Assembly: GCF_023094165.1 (NCBI RefSeq) | Contig: NZ_JALMDK010000010.1 | Span: 124,001-188,000 of the forward strand | From: Crossiella sp. S99.2 | GTDB taxonomy: Bacteria > Actinomycetota > Actinomycetes > Mycobacteriales > Pseudonocardiaceae | Direction of reading: 5' to 3' | Length of the DNA stretch: 64,000 nucleotides | Part shown: one piece after another, positions 22,939-30,697 of the stretch | Layout: each line of letters starts with the position of its first letter | Numbering within the stretch: the stretch's first letter is position 1 | Position numbers and translations under genes: made by a program | The notes under the pieces: model-generated | What the model was told of the DNA's origin: nothing | Database searches by the model: none | Seen by the model: the letters and a program-made list of their open reading frames with translations, nothing else

Positions 22939-23362
22939 GGGGACTTCCAGCGGCGAGTGGGCGGACGGGGCGCGGCTGGCGGGACCGCGGTGGCGATATG
23001 TTACAAGCTGAAACAGTTAGGTGTGCCGTTAAACTTTGAACGTCCTAGGTTTCAGCGAGAAGTGAAACCGCTAGCTCACCGGGTCCCCGCCCTGCACCCT
23101 GGCGCACGTGAAGTCTGGTTGGGACAGCAGCGCTCCCTGATCCGCTGCCCGGCTGCCGCCGCCGACCGGCCGCGGCCAGTGACATCCGTCTCGTTTCGTT
23201 GGCCTGCTCGCCGGGGTACACCCGGTGACCTGCGTTGATACCCGTCCGCAGTGGACAGACCCGGGGTCTGACCGGATCGGAGTATGGATCACCCGTCGCG
23301 GTGGCCTAGAGTTGCAGGCTGCGCTGCGTGTCGTGCGTAGCGGGACGGAGGTATTTAGCGGA
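22939..23362. other. 424-bp intergenic region between ArsR-type regulator and polyamine operon
   Basis: No credible gene is seen. The segment 22990-23070 is the most AT-rich piece of the neighbourhood and should hold the divergent promoters. It carries an 8-bp inverted repeat, GCTGAAAC (23007-23014) and GTTTCAGC (23049-23056), plus a third GTGAAAC at 23063. A GGAGG at 23347-23351 serves the decarboxylase gene. No further motif was recognised between 23080 and 23340. Confidence 0.5.
23007..23056. promoter_or_regulatory. GCTGAAAC / GTTTCAGC inverted repeat
   Basis: Two perfect 8-bp complementary arms are separated by 34 bp in the region between the divergent regulator and polyamine genes. They are candidate binding sites for the ArsR-type regulator at 21937-22938. 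Confidence 0.4.
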
Positions 23363-24580
23363 ATGGTCGAGCGCCTCGCCGTTGCCGGAGTGCACACGGA
23401 TTCACGCACCCGCCCCACGGTCGCATCGACTTTTCCGCCGACAGCCGCCGATACCGGCCGAGTCCAGCGTTTTCTGGACACCCAACGGCCGGCCACCCCC
23501 TGCCTGGTGCTCGACCTGGACATCGTCCGGCAGCGCTTCCTCGACCTGCGCGCGGCGATGCCGGACGCGGAGATCTTCTACGCGGTGAAGGCCTGCCCGG
23601 CGCCCGAGGTGGTGGCGCTGCTGGTGGAGCTGGGTTCCCGCTTCGACGTGGCCAGCCCGGCCGAGATCGAACTGTGCCTGGCCCAGGGCGCCCGCCCGGA
23701 GACCATCTCCTACGGCAACACCATCAAGAAGGCCGCCGACATCGCCCGCGCCTACGCGGCCGGGGTCCGGCTCTACGTCACCGACAGCGCCGAGGACCTG
23801 GCCAAGCTCGCCGAGCACGCGCCGGGGTCCGCGGTCTTCTGCCGGGTGCTGGTGGTCAACGAGAGCGCGGGCACGCCGTTTGGCAAGAAGTTCGGCTGCG
23901 CCGAGGACATGGCCCTGGACCTGCTCGCCGAGGCGGGCCGGCTGGGCCTGCGGCCGGCCGGGGTCTCCTTCCACGTGGGCTCCCAGCAGGTCGACCCGCA
24001 CGCCTGGCACGAGGGCATCGCTCAGGCGGGCCGGATCACCCGGACCCTGCGCGAGCGCGGCATCGAGCCCACGCTGGTCAACCTCGGCGGCGGTTTTCCC
24101 GCGCGCTACACCGAGAGCACGCCGCCGCTGGCCGAGTACGCCGAGGCCATCGAGGGCGCGCTCACCGAGCACTTCGGCGCGCACCGGCCGCGGGTGCTGA
24201 TCGAACCCGGCCGCGCGATCGCCGCGGACGCCGGGATCATCCGCACCGAGGTCGTGCTGGTCGCCCGGAAGTCCTATGTGGACGAACGGCGCTGGGTGTA
24301 CCTGGACATCGGCCGCTACAACGGATTGGCCGAGACCGAGGGCGAGATGATCACCTACCGGCTGGCCGCGGGCCCGCCGGAGGGCGCGCGCGGACCGGTG
24401 GTGCTCGCCGGGCCGACCTGCGACGGCGACGACGTCCTCTACCAGCGCACGGTGTACGAGTTGCCGTTGGCGCTACGCGCCGGAGACCACGTGGACATCC
24501 TCAGCGCGGGGGCCTACACCGCCAGCTACGCCTCAGTGGAGTTCAACGGCTTCGCGCCGCTGCCCACGCACTGCCTCTGA
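23363..24580 (+). CDS. Ornithine/lysine decarboxylase-type (fold III) PLP enzyme
   Basis: This is a 405-residue alanine-racemase-fold decarboxylase of the eukaryotic-ODC type. The PLP lysine is in FYAVKACP (near residue 75). SFHVGSQQ, NLGGGFP, IEPGRAI and the active-site Cys motif GPTCDGDD follow in the family order. The start is ATG 23363 with GGAGG 11 nt upstream; the open frame extends further back but without family similarity. The product would be putrescine from ornithine, or cadaverine from lysine. The next two genes, AdoMet decarboxylase and an aminopropyltransferase-like protein, make polyamine synthesis the obvious role. Confidence 0.9.
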   Translation: MVERLAVAGVHTDSRTRPTVASTFPPTAADTGRVQRFLDTQRPATPCLVLDLDIVRQRFLDLRAAMPDAEIFYAVKACPAPEVVALLVELGSRFDVASPAEIELCLAQGARPETISYGNTIKKAADIARAYAAGVRLYVTDSAEDLAKLAEHAPGSAVFCRVLVVNESAGTPFGKKFGCAEDMALDLLAEAGRLGLRPAGVSFHVGSQQVDPHAWHEGIAQAGRITRTLRERGIEPTLVNLGGGFPARYTESTPPLAEYAEAIEGALTEHFGAHRPRVLIEPGRAIAADAGIIRTEVVLVARKSYVDERRWVYLDIGRYNGLAETEGEMITYRLAAGPPEGARGPVVLAGPTCDGDDVLYQRTVYELPLALRAGDHVDILSAGAYTASYASVEFNGFAPLPTHCL

Positions 24581-24608
24581 CCCGACACCAGCACACCCAC
24601 CCCAACTC

Positions 24609-24629
24609 CCCATCCCCGTGCGGGATGGG
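24609..24629 (+). promoter_or_regulatory. Hairpin 1 in leader of AdoMet decarboxylase gene
   Basis: A perfect 8-bp stem (CCCATCCC / GGGATGGG) with a 5-nt loop lies in the 102-nt gap after the decarboxylase gene. Confidence 0.45.
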
Positions 24630-24637
24630 CCTTCCCT

Positions 24638-24656
24638 GCGCGCGAACCCCGCGCGC
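24638..24656 (+). promoter_or_regulatory. Hairpin 2 in leader of AdoMet decarboxylase gene
   Basis: A perfect 7-bp GC stem (GCGCGCG / CGCGCGC) with a 5-nt loop sits 8 nt after hairpin 1 and just before the TAGGGAGG ribosome binding site. Together the two could attenuate or control translation. Confidence 0.45.
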
Positions 24657-24682
24657 TACTTCGACAGTAGGGAGGTTGATAG

Positions 24683-25090
24683 ATGTCCATTGCTCCTGAA
24701 GCGGTGCAGACCGTCGGCTTGTTCAGCGGACAGCACGTCCTCGCGGAGATCGACGGGATCGACGCCGCGTTGCTGGATGACGAGGTGTTCCTCTGCCAGA
24801 TCCTGGATGACGCGCTGAAGCGGGCCGGTGCGACCGTGCTGCAAGTCATCTCCAAGCAGTTCGATCCGCAGGGGGTGACCGTGCTCGCCCTGCTGTCGGA
24901 GTCCCACGCCTCCCTGCACACCTATCCGGAGATCGGGTCGGTGTTCGTCGACGTGTTCACCTGTGGCACCAAGGCCCAGCCCGAGGTCGCGGTCGGCCTG
25001 CTGGCCGAGGCGATGGGCGCCAGCACGGTGCAGAGCCGGACCATCAGGCGTGGCCTGGAAAACCAGAACGAGATGAAGGTGACCCCATGA
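24683..25090 (+). CDS. speD: S-adenosylmethionine decarboxylase proenzyme
   Basis: This 135-residue class 1B (prokaryotic short) AdoMet decarboxylase makes decarboxylated AdoMet, the aminopropyl donor. The self-cleavage site is ESH in LSESHASLHTYPEIGSVFVD, whose Ser becomes the pyruvoyl group. VFTCGTKAQPEVA holds the conserved Cys. The length is typical for this form. The ribosome binding site TAGGGAGG is strong. It is coupled by ATGA to the aminopropyltransferase-like gene. Confidence 0.93.
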   Translation: MSIAPEAVQTVGLFSGQHVLAEIDGIDAALLDDEVFLCQILDDALKRAGATVLQVISKQFDPQGVTVLALLSESHASLHTYPEIGSVFVDVFTCGTKAQPEVAVGLLAEAMGASTVQSRTIRRGLENQNEMKVTP

Positions 25091-25968
25091 CCAGTGTCGT
25101 CGAGGCCACGCGGGTCATCCGCGAACCCGTGGGACCGGGCCTGACCCGGATCTGGGACGTGCAGGACGTGCTGTGGGAGGGCGACACCGCCTTCCAGCAT
25201 GTGGTGATCGGCCGGACCGAGCAGGGCGTGTCCCTGTTCTGCGACAACGACCGGCAGAGCACCGAGTACAGCCAGCTGACCTACCACGAGGCGCTGCTGG
25301 TGCCCGGTCTGCTGCTGGCGGAGAAGGTCAAGCGGGTACTGGTGGTCGGCTCCAGCGAGGGCGTGGTCTGTCAGCTGTCGGTGGCCTTCGGCGCCGAGAT
25401 CGTGGACCACGTGGACATCGACTCCGAGTGCGTCAAGGTGTGCGCGGAGAACCTGCCCTATGGCTACACCCCGGCCGAACTGGCCGCCGCCGAGGCGCAC
25501 CAGGGTCCGGTGCGGGTGCACTACACCGACGGCTGGCAGTACCTGATCGACGCCGCCGCGGACGAGAGCCTGCGCTACGACATCGTGCTGGTGGACCTGC
25601 CGGACGAGCGCGAGGAGGAGGCCCAGCACAACCGGTTGTACGGCGAGGAGTTCCTCGGCATGTGCAAGGCGGTGCTGGCCCCCGGCGGCGTGGTGATCAC
25701 CCAGGCCGGCTGCCAGACCATGTGGCGCAACACCACCCTGGTCCGCTCCTGGCAGCGCTTCAACGACACCTTCGGCACCGTGGTCTACTACGGCTCCGAC
25801 GAGCACGAGTGGGCCTACCTGTTCGGCCGCGCCGACGAGGTGGCTGAGCCGGTGGAGAAAATGGTCGAGCGGCTCGGCACGAGCAGCTACGCGCCCGCCT
25901 CCATCGACGCGGAGTCCTTGCGCGGCAACAGCATTCCGCCGTACCTGGTGCGCAAGAGCTACCGCTGA
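25087..25968 (+). CDS. Spermidine synthase-like aminopropyltransferase with altered active-site motifs
   Basis: This is a 293-residue Rossmann-fold protein of the spermidine/spermine synthase type. The N-terminal beta domain has QSTEYSQLTYHEALLV, matching the family YHE region. However, the nucleotide loop normally GGGDG reads VVGSSEG (near residue 90), the following acidic residue is in DHVDID, and the catalytic (S/D)xTDP region reads VLVDLPDERE. These changes are at dcAdoMet- and amine-binding positions. The gene order makes it the third enzyme of the pathway. The amine acceptor, or even the reaction, may differ from that of classical SpeE. It ends at a strong terminator. Confidence 0.8.
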   Translation: MTSVVEATRVIREPVGPGLTRIWDVQDVLWEGDTAFQHVVIGRTEQGVSLFCDNDRQSTEYSQLTYHEALLVPGLLLAEKVKRVLVVGSSEGVVCQLSVAFGAEIVDHVDIDSECVKVCAENLPYGYTPAELAAAEAHQGPVRVHYTDGWQYLIDAAADESLRYDIVLVDLPDEREEEAQHNRLYGEEFLGMCKAVLAPGGVVITQAGCQTMWRNTTLVRSWQRFNDTFGTVVYYGSDEHEWAYLFGRADEVAEPVEKMVERLGTSSYAPASIDAESLRGNSIPPYLVRKSYR

Positions 25969-25975
25969 ACGCACC

Positions 25976-26009
25976 CGCGTGCCGGTCCGCCGGAACGGAC
26001 CGGCACGCG
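25976..26009. terminator. Hairpin terminator after polyamine operon
   Basis: A perfect 14-bp GC-rich stem (25976-25989 / 25996-26009) with a 6-nt loop separates the convergent polyamine and PPE-like genes. Confidence 0.75.
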
Positions 26010-26016
26010 TGGTGAC

Positions 26017-27252
26017 TCAGTTCCCGTAGGGCCCGCCGGTCTCGCCGATCACCGGCGGCGCGACCGTCCGGACGTCACCGAAGATGTCCTCGGTCTCGAT
26101 CAGGTACTCCGGCCTGCGCCGTTCCTTGTCCTCCTCGCCGCGACCGCCCGCGCCCCCGCCCATCGGGCCGCCCGGCGTCCCGGCCGCGCCCCGCGCGCCC
26201 GCCCCACCGGGTCCACCACGACCGCCGGCCGCGTGCGGGTCAGCGCCGATGCCCGCGGACCCACCGGGCCCGAAACCTTTGCCAGCACCGGAACCACCCG
26301 CACCGCCGGGGCCGAACGCCCCAGCGCTGCCCCGCGGCCCGAACCCACCGCCCTGGCCACCACGGCCACCGCCGGCCCCGGGCGGCTGCCCGCCGCCGGG
26401 CGGGAAACCGGGCGGTGGCACTGGCATCGGCAGCGGGCTCGGTCCGGGGACTGGTCCGGGTGCGGGAATGGGTTGTGGCAGTGGGGGTCCGCCGACTGGG
26501 GGTGGTGCTGGGATGTTCCAGTCGTTGCGTACCTGGTCGTTGCCGGTGCCGCCGCCTCCGGTCCCGCCACTGATGCCACCCGGCGGATCCTGTCGGCCTG
26601 GTTGTCCTGGGAGTCCGCGTGGTGGGTCGACTCGGCCTGGGTCGCGGCGGCCGGGGTCGACTTCGCCGGGGTTGCCGTTGCCGGTGTCCAGGGTCAGTTC
26701 GGGTTGTGGCTGGAACTGGTATTGGGGCAGGGCGTCCACGGTGCCCTGGGTGTTGCCGCGGTAGGACTCGAAGCGTTCCTGGTTACGTTTGAACGCCTCA
26801 CCCTCGGCCCGCTTCGCTTTGTCGAAGTCGGTGTCCATCGGGTTGAAATCGTTGAGCCACGGCTTGTCGGGCACATCCGGCACCTGTTCCATGGCCTGCT
26901 GCGCCCGCCGGGCGTGATCTCCCTGCGCCGCCACCTGGAGGGCGACGCTGTCGCAGACGCCTTTGGCCTGGGTGGCGATGGCGACTACGGGGGCGATCTT
27001 GTTCTGCATGGCGTCGGCGGCTTTGCCCTCGAAGGCGATCCGGCCTACCGACATGGCGTCGGTGATCAGCTGGGCGACGGCGTCGTAACGCTGACCGAGC
27101 TTGTTCCACTTGTCCTTGTTGGCCTCGGTGGTGGGGCCGGTGCCTTTGACGCCTTGGTTGAAGTAGTCGTAGATGGTGCGCCCGTCGAATGCCTGGGAGC
27201 GTGGCAGGCTGCCGTCCCGGCTGATCGCGGCGTACCTGATCTCCTGGCCCAT
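26017..27252 (-). CDS. PPE-like / WXG100-related protein with long Pro-Gly-rich tail
   Basis: This is a 411-residue protein, with residues 1-170 predicted all-helical. The segment GRIAFEGKAADAMQNKIAPV resembles the helix-turn-helix of WXG100/PPE proteins, with FEG where WxG is usual. Residues 190-380 are an extreme Pro/Gly-rich low-complexity region. The C-terminus is folded again (PEYLIETEDIFGD). No signal peptide is present, as expected for type VII (ESX) substrates. The two upstream genes encode a DUF3558 lipoprotein and a PE-like protein, a trio common in Pseudonocardiales. Secretion by ESX is inferred; no ESX core gene lies in the window. Confidence 0.75.
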   Translation of the reverse strand: MGQEIRYAAISRDGSLPRSQAFDGRTIYDYFNQGVKGTGPTTEANKDKWNKLGQRYDAVAQLITDAMSVGRIAFEGKAADAMQNKIAPVVAIATQAKGVCDSVALQVAAQGDHARRAQQAMEQVPDVPDKPWLNDFNPMDTDFDKAKRAEGEAFKRNQERFESYRGNTQGTVDALPQYQFQPQPELTLDTGNGNPGEVDPGRRDPGRVDPPRGLPGQPGRQDPPGGISGGTGGGGTGNDQVRNDWNIPAPPPVGGPPLPQPIPAPGPVPGPSPLPMPVPPPGFPPGGGQPPGAGGGRGGQGGGFGPRGSAGAFGPGGAGGSGAGKGFGPGGSAGIGADPHAAGGRGGPGGAGARGAAGTPGGPMGGGAGGRGEEDKERRRPEYLIETEDIFGDVRTVAPPVIGETGGPYGN

Positions 27253-27253
27253 C

Positions 27254-27856
27254 TCAGCCCCCCGCCCGTAGGTTCTGGATCACGAAGGTCGCCATCCGGT
27301 CAGAGACCTTGCACGGCGTCTTGTAGTCCGGGGACTTCAACGGCAGGTTCACGGACACGTCCATCATGAGGTCCTTGCTCAGGCCCAGGTTGGTGGTGCA
27401 ACCGCCACGCTCGGCGGTCTTCTCGTTGTTGGTGTGCGCGGCCGGAGTACCAGCCAGCTCACCGGCGGGCTCGAAGAACGGGTTGCGGTCCTTCAATTCG
27501 AAGAACCGCTCCCACTTCACGGCGTCAGGCTTGGTGTACAAGGTTGCCGCGACCTCGACATCCTCGCTGACGTCCTTGGGGTACCAGACGCAGCCGGGGC
27601 CGAGCACGGTGTCCTCGGTCTTCGGTGACTTGGTCGCACCCACAACCGCACGCTGCGCAGGGGTGAGCAGGTCACACGGCCGATCCTTGTATGCCTCGGC
27701 CGAGAGCGGGCTGTTGATCGGTGGTGCGAGGCTCTGCTTGCTGGTGCTGGTCGGAGCACTGGTCGTCTGAGTGGGGTCGGGGGCACCGCCGCCGCAGCCG
27801 GCCAGCGCCAGCGTGCTCAGTGAGATGATGGCGGCGAGCTGGACTGTGCGGGTCAC
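27254..27856 (-). CDS. DUF3558 lipoprotein
   Basis: This 200-residue lipoprotein has a signal peptide at residues 1-19 with lipobox LAGC, a Ser/Thr-rich linker (TTSAPTSTSKQSLAPP) and a DUF3558 domain. Its marks are PCDLLTPAQRAVVGAT, GPGCVWYP and a late pair of Cys (GGCTTNLGL, TPCKVSD), giving likely disulfides. It is anchored on the outer face of the membrane. The GTG start overlaps the stop of the PE-like gene (GTGA). The family has no known activity; in this setting a role in handling the partner proteins is possible. Confidence 0.88.
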   Translation of the reverse strand: MTRTVQLAAIISLSTLALAGCGGGAPDPTQTTSAPTSTSKQSLAPPINSPLSAEAYKDRPCDLLTPAQRAVVGATKSPKTEDTVLGPGCVWYPKDVSEDVEVAATLYTKPDAVKWERFFELKDRNPFFEPAGELAGTPAAHTNNEKTAERGGCTTNLGLSKDLMMDVSVNLPLKSPDYKTPCKVSDRMATFVIQNLRAGG

Positions 27857-28284
27857 GAGCGGTGTCCTCCGATGCCCTTGTTCTTGCCCTCGGTGTTCTC
27901 GTGCTCGCGCACCATAGCCTTGATGTTGTTGATCATATTTTCGAGCGTCTGTGCCAGGTCGCGGTTGGCCTTGCCATGGCAGCCTTGCTCGTCGCTGGCC
28001 CGCTGGGTGATCGCCTTCACCGCCGCCTTGCTGTACGGGTCGTTGTACGGCGGGTCGAGTTGCTGAAGCCGCAGCGAGTCTCGGCCGATGGCCCGGACCT
28101 CGGCCAGGGCCTCTTCCAGCTTGGCCAGGGCCTTGCCTGCGTGCGCTGGGTCGATGCGGTAGCGGCCGGCCTGGCTCAGTGAGCCCTGCACGTCAACCGG
28201 CACCGGGTTCGGGTTCTCTCGTTTCTGCTGGTCAAGCAGCTTGCGTTGGCTGGGCGTGAGCAGGTGCTCGTCCGGATCCGCCAT
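27853..28284 (-). CDS. PE/WXG-like helical protein, first gene of DUF3558 module
   Basis: This is a 143-residue hydrophilic helical protein. The start chosen is ATG 28284 (MADPDEHLLTPSQRKLLDQQ), with AGGGGAGG 8 nt upstream; an open extension of 35 codons lacks support. Residues 50-135 form a long helical stretch (HAGKALAKLEEALAEVRAIG, then NRDLAQTLENMINNIKAMVR) resembling small ESX-associated proteins. The end is Lys/Gly-rich. It is coupled to the lipoprotein gene. I cannot assign a biochemical role; partnership with the PPE-like protein is inferred from order. Confidence 0.7.
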   Translation of the reverse strand: MADPDEHLLTPSQRKLLDQQKRENPNPVPVDVQGSLSQAGRYRIDPAHAGKALAKLEEALAEVRAIGRDSLRLQQLDPPYNDPYSKAAVKAITQRASDEQGCHGKANRDLAQTLENMINNIKAMVREHENTEGKNKGIGGHRS

Positions 28285-28412
28285 GTCGCTGTCCTCCCCT
28301 GTCAGCGCGGCGATTGTCGGCCGCAGCTGGCTTTTTCCATCCCCCAGGCATCGTAACCATGGACGGATCGGGAAAGGAAACGGATCCACTCAAAGGCAGG
28401 ATCCCTCAAAAG

Positions 28413-28426
28413 GAGTAGTACTACTC
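28413..28426. promoter_or_regulatory. Perfect palindrome GAGTAGTACTACTC
   Basis: This 14-bp perfect palindrome lies in the 204-bp gap upstream of the PE-like gene and downstream of the trypsin genes. It is a candidate operator for the DUF3558 module; no cognate regulator is identifiable. Confidence 0.45.
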
Positions 28427-28437
28427 AGGAGAAAGTA

Positions 28438-28470
28438 ACGCTCCGCCAGTGAATTGCACTGGCGGAGCGT
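28438..28470 (-). terminator. Terminator of tandem trypsin operon
   Basis: A perfect 14-bp stem (ACGCTCCGCCAGTG and its complement) with loop AATTG follows the second trypsin gene by 18 bp. On the minus strand it is followed by TTACTTTCTCC, a weak T-run. Confidence 0.8.
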
Positions 28471-28488
28471 CAATTGCCGTTAGTTGAA

Positions 28489-29352
28489 TCAGGAACGTGC
28501 TCGGGGCGAGATGTACTCGCCGATCTCCACGTTGGACAGCTTGGCGTACACGCCCGGGTAGCCGATGGCCGCGCAGCCCTGGCCCCGGCTGACCACGCCG
28601 ACCTGGATGAAGGTGTTGCGGCTGGGCAGGGAGACGAACAGCGGGCCGCCCGAGTCGCCCTGGCAGGTGTCCTTGCCGGTCCGGCCCGCGCACAGGTCGC
28701 GGTCGGAGGTGTCCGGGTAGGACACCGCGCACTCGTCGTTGGACACGATCGGCACGTCCACCTCCTGGAGGCGGTCCGGCCGGTTCACCACGCCACCGCC
28801 GGGGAAGCCCGGCTGGGCCTCCATGTTGCCCCAGCCGATGCCGGTGACCAGGCGGCCGGGACGCTCCAGCGCGTCGGTGCCGGGGGTGACCAGCTGGATC
28901 GGCTTGATGGTGGTGATCGGGGTGGCCAGGAACAGCAGCGCCACGTCGTAGCTGCCGTCGGCGGCGTACTTGTCGTGGATCTCGAAGCCCGCGACCGCGC
29001 GCTCCTCACCCTGGGTGGCCGAGAGCTGGGTGCGGCCCACGATCACCGAGACGTTCTTGATGGTCTCGGCGGTGTAGCCCTCCACGCAGTGCGCGGCGGT
29101 CAGCACCACCCGAGGGCCCACCAGCGAACCGCCGCAGCGGTGCCGGTTGTACGCGGTCGGGCCGCGCCGGGCGTCCTGCATGGTGGCCATGAACGGGTAC
29201 TTGCCGTCCGGCACCGGGGTGCCACCGACGACGAGCGCGCCAGGGTCACCGGGCGGCGGGCCGGACGGGGACGCGGCGGAGGTCCCCGTCAGCAGGCCGA
29301 GGCCCAGTGCGGCGGTCATCGCCGCGAACAGCAGTCGCTTGCCACGGTTCAC
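28489..29352 (-). CDS. Secreted trypsin-like serine protease, second of tandem pair
   Basis: This 287-residue exported S1 protease starts at GTG 29352, which overlaps the stop of the first trypsin gene (GTGA). The signal peptide is residues 1-24 (RGKRLLFAAMTAALGLGLLT). A short propeptide leads to the mature start VVGGTPVPDGKYPF. The triad is His in LTAAHCV, Asp in SYDVALLFL and Ser in CQGDSGGPLF. Asp six residues before the Ser (GKDTCQGDSGGP) gives trypsin-like Arg/Lys specificity. It differs from its neighbour mainly in the signal peptide, the loop after His and the C-terminus (ISPRARS). Confidence 0.92.
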   Translation of the reverse strand: MNRGKRLLFAAMTAALGLGLLTGTSAASPSGPPPGDPGALVVGGTPVPDGKYPFMATMQDARRGPTAYNRHRCGGSLVGPRVVLTAAHCVEGYTAETIKNVSVIVGRTQLSATQGEERAVAGFEIHDKYAADGSYDVALLFLATPITTIKPIQLVTPGTDALERPGRLVTGIGWGNMEAQPGFPGGGVVNRPDRLQEVDVPIVSNDECAVSYPDTSDRDLCAGRTGKDTCQGDSGGPLFVSLPSRNTFIQVGVVSRGQGCAAIGYPGVYAKLSNVEIGEYISPRARS

Positions 29353-30227
29353 TGGGCTGCCTCCAACGACGCGAGGGTGGTCGGGTTCTGGATCCAGCCG
29401 CCGATTTCCGGGTGCGACAGCTTGGCGTACACGCCGGGGAAGCCCAGCGCCGCGCAGCCACGACCGCGGCTGACCACGCCGATCTGGATGAAGGTGTTGC
29501 GGCTGGGCAGGGAGACGAACAGCGGGCCGCCCGAGTCGCCCTGGCAGGTGTCCTTGCCGGACTTGCCGGCGCACAGGTCGCGGTCGGAGGTGTCCGGGTA
29601 GGAGACCGCGCACTCGTCGTTGGAGATCAGCGGGACGTCGACCTCCTGCAGGCGGTCCGGGTAGTTGACCACGCCGCCGCCGGGGAAACCGGTCTGCGCC
29701 TCGGTGTTGCCCCAGCCGATGCCGGTGACGATGCGGCCGGGACGCTCCAGCGCGTCGGTGCCGGGGGTGACCAGCTGGACCGGCTTGATCGTGGTGACCG
29801 GCTGGTCGAGGGAGAGCAGCGCGATGTCGAAGCTGCCGTCGGCCTTGTACTTGGGGTGCACCTGGGCGAAGCGCACCTTGCGCTCCTCACCCTGGCTCAT
29901 CGACAGCTGCGTGCGCCCGACGATCACCGACAGGTTCGCGATGGTCTCCGGGGTGTAGAAGGCCACGCAGTGCGCCGCGGTCAGCACGACCCGCGGCCCG
30001 ACCAGGGTGCCCCCGCAGTTGTGCCGGTCATAGGCGGTCGGCCCGAACCGGGCGTCCTGCAGGGTGGCCATGAACGGGTACTTGCCATCCGGCACCGGGG
30101 TGCCGCCGACGACCAGCGCGCCCGGGTCGCCGGGGTTCTTCGGCGGCGCCGCCGCGGACACGCCGGCGGTGGCCACCACGCCGAGTGTCGCGGCCAACAC
30201 GGCCATGAGGAGACGTCTACCAAGCAT
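29349..30227 (-). CDS. Secreted trypsin-like serine protease, first of tandem pair
   Basis: This 292-residue exported S1 protease has a signal peptide at residues 1-28 (RRLLMAVLAATLGVVATAGV) and a propeptide ending at VVGGTPVPDGKYPF. The triad is in LTAAHCV, SFDIALLSL and CQGDSGGPLF. GKDTCQGD predicts trypsin specificity. The ribosome binding site is AAAAGGGG. The last 80 residues before the tail (from SNDECAVSYPDTSDRDLCAG) are almost the same as in the downstream gene, also at the DNA level, which indicates recent duplication or gene conversion. The C-terminal tail WIQNPTTLASLEAAQ is longer and more hydrophobic. Confidence 0.93.
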   Translation of the reverse strand: MLGRRLLMAVLAATLGVVATAGVSAAAPPKNPGDPGALVVGGTPVPDGKYPFMATLQDARFGPTAYDRHNCGGTLVGPRVVLTAAHCVAFYTPETIANLSVIVGRTQLSMSQGEERKVRFAQVHPKYKADGSFDIALLSLDQPVTTIKPVQLVTPGTDALERPGRIVTGIGWGNTEAQTGFPGGGVVNYPDRLQEVDVPLISNDECAVSYPDTSDRDLCAGKSGKDTCQGDSGGPLFVSLPSRNTFIQIGVVSRGRGCAALGFPGVYAKLSHPEIGGWIQNPTTLASLEAAQ

Positions 30228-30697
30228 GAGTGCCCCTTTTGTCTCTGTGCTGGCAGGAAGGTGTGCAGACCCCCGCCACCCGAAGATCGGCTACGGGGTG
30301 CCCGCGACGCTATGCGCAGCGCTGATCGGGCCACATCAGACGATCGGCCGGAGCTGGGGCTACGATCGACGTGGGCCAAACGGCCGGTGATCCAGGTCAC
30401 TTTCAGTTCGGCCAACCCGGGGCAGGGGTCGCGCGTCTGAACTGGATGACCACGGCTGTGTCCGGGCAAACGATGGGGTTGACCCGACCTTCGTCAGCCG
30501 TGCGCTCGACGAAAGCTCGCTGCTGAGCCGTCGAATGACACCTTACTGTCTCTTCTGGAACTACCGTGCCGCGTCACGCGTTGGTTCAACGTAAGTTTTC
30601 CAAGTACGGGGCAGACCTGAAGCCTGGCTGAAGCTCGGTTAGGGTCGGTGCCGCGCCGGGGGAGTGTCCCCGGTGGCGAGCAGGGGAGGAAGACCCG
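30228..30697. other. 470-bp divergent intergenic region
   Basis: No gene is supported here. It must hold the promoters of the trypsin pair (left) and of the drug-exporter operon (right). For the right side CTGAAG (30617-30622) and TAGGGT (30640-30645) are spaced by 17 bp and make a plausible -35/-10 pair. The middle (30520-30610) is relatively AT-rich. I found no convincing inverted repeat. Confidence 0.45.
30617..30645 (+). promoter_or_regulatory. Candidate promoter CTGAAG-N17-TAGGGT
   Basis: This -35/-10 pair lies 53 bp upstream of the exporter ATG. It is the best sigma70-type match in the 470-bp gap, judged by eye only. Confidence 0.35.

Noticed and set aside
23225..23362. 46-codon N-terminal extension of the decarboxylase frame
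   Set aside because: It has no family similarity or ribosome binding site, whereas GGAGG precedes ATG 23363.
26084..26764. 226-codon Pro/Gly-rich plus-strand frame opposite the PPE-like gene
   Set aside because: It is the mirror of the Pro/Gly-coding repeat of the real gene and has no ribosome binding site.
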